From: Holosporaceae bacterium
GTDB lineage: Bacteria; Pseudomonadota; Alphaproteobacteria; UBA3830
DNA length: 53,251 bases
NCBI GenBank assembly: GCA_031288225.1
Contig: JAITRU010000039.1
Location: forward strand, 1 to 53,251
Reading direction: 5' to 3'
How positions within the stretch are numbered: position 1 is the first letter of the stretch; each line of letters begins with the position of its first letter. The notes beneath the pieces are model-generated. The model was not told where the DNA came from and ran no database searches. It worked only from the letters and a program-made list of their open reading frames with translations. Below, one piece after another: positions 53,141 to 53,251 of the stretch. Position numbers and translations under genes: made by a program.

Positions 53141-53251
53141 TGGTGCACCCCAAAAATTAGACCAGAAGTAGAGGTTTTAGGAAGTATAATATATAGAAAG
53201 GTGATAATTATGAGTAACAGTTATAGTGCGGAATTTAAATCGAGGGTTGCA
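53141..53251 (+). mobile_element. Left end of an IS3-family insertion sequence (cut by window edge)
   Basis: TGGTGCACCCCAAAAATTAG is a typical IS3-family terminal repeat (5' TG). It precedes an orfA start at 53210. The rest of the element lies beyond the window. Confidence 0.75.
53210..53251 (+). CDS. IS3-family transposase OrfA, N-terminal fragment
   Basis: Fourteen codons, MSNSYSAEFKSRVA, match the usual start of IS3-group OrfA helix-turn-helix proteins (SAEFK-x-K/R-VA). AAAGGTG precedes the ATG. The frame runs off the window. Confidence 0.75.
   Translation, partial: MSNSYSAEFKSRVA

Overview
The window is AT-rich bacterial chromosome from an alphaproteobacterium. Gene content points to an obligate intracellular, Holosporales- or Rickettsiales-like symbiont, probably of a protist. 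The reasons are: two DMT transporters of the type rickettsiae use to import host metabolites, three further carriers or transport-like proteins, a solitary biotin synthase, many secreted proteins of unknown family, abundant small non-autonomous insertion elements, and a probable origin with CtrA-type boxes (TTAA-N7-TTAA) next to DnaA boxes. The order is an inference; no rRNA lies in the window.

Layout. 0-8.6 kb (minus strand): the yfgM-bamB-der block, a family-4 glycosyltransferase, a nitronate-monooxygenase-like flavoprotein and thrS. 8.7-15.6 kb: bioB plus an MHS-type carrier, rph on the opposite strand, a hybrid receiver/kinase that has lost both phosphoacceptors, and radA-cvpA. 15.6-22.1 kb: orphan secreted proteins, a DMT permease and a four-gene phage-like cassette (tail-hub-like protein, unknown protein, SleB hydrolase, holin-like membrane protein). 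22.2-23.7 kb: rsmD, tRNA-Pro, then a gene-poor AT-rich stretch with three exact DnaA boxes and two exact CtrA boxes, read here as a candidate oriC. 23.7-28.2 kb: a coiled-coil/acidic-repeat secreted protein with two small downstream genes, miaA with tRNA-Glu, and a CxxC-rich secreted protein.

28.4-42.2 kb is mainly plus strand: a secretin and a prepilin-like protein, an MFS carrier, rpmE, a D,D-carboxypeptidase overlapping an M16 peptidase, rpoZ, a second DMT permease, a NifU-domain protein, a Bax-like glucosaminidase, a YggU protein, an NAPE-PLD-like hydrolase and a thiolase. 42.4-44.1 kb holds two orphan secreted proteins. 44.4-48.8 kb is the iron-sulfur operon iscS-iscU-iscA-hscB-hscA. 48.9-52.1 kb (minus) is a 1080-residue secreted protein with a Gln/Pro-rich N-terminus. 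The right edge has a decayed secreted-protein gene and the start of an IS3-family element.

The most unusual layer is the repeats. Three related families of about 90-121 bp share TACCA(A/G) ends and several are flanked by exact 3-bp TAA or TTA duplications (a TNA target, as in the IS1031 group of IS5). Two copies, plus one degenerate relative, sit exactly on the TAA stop codon of an upstream gene. Another is inserted in frame inside the secretin signal peptide. A fourth, unrelated palindromic family (ends like TATACATAA, inner arm CTTTGAAAGTGC) occurs four times, twice next to the first family.
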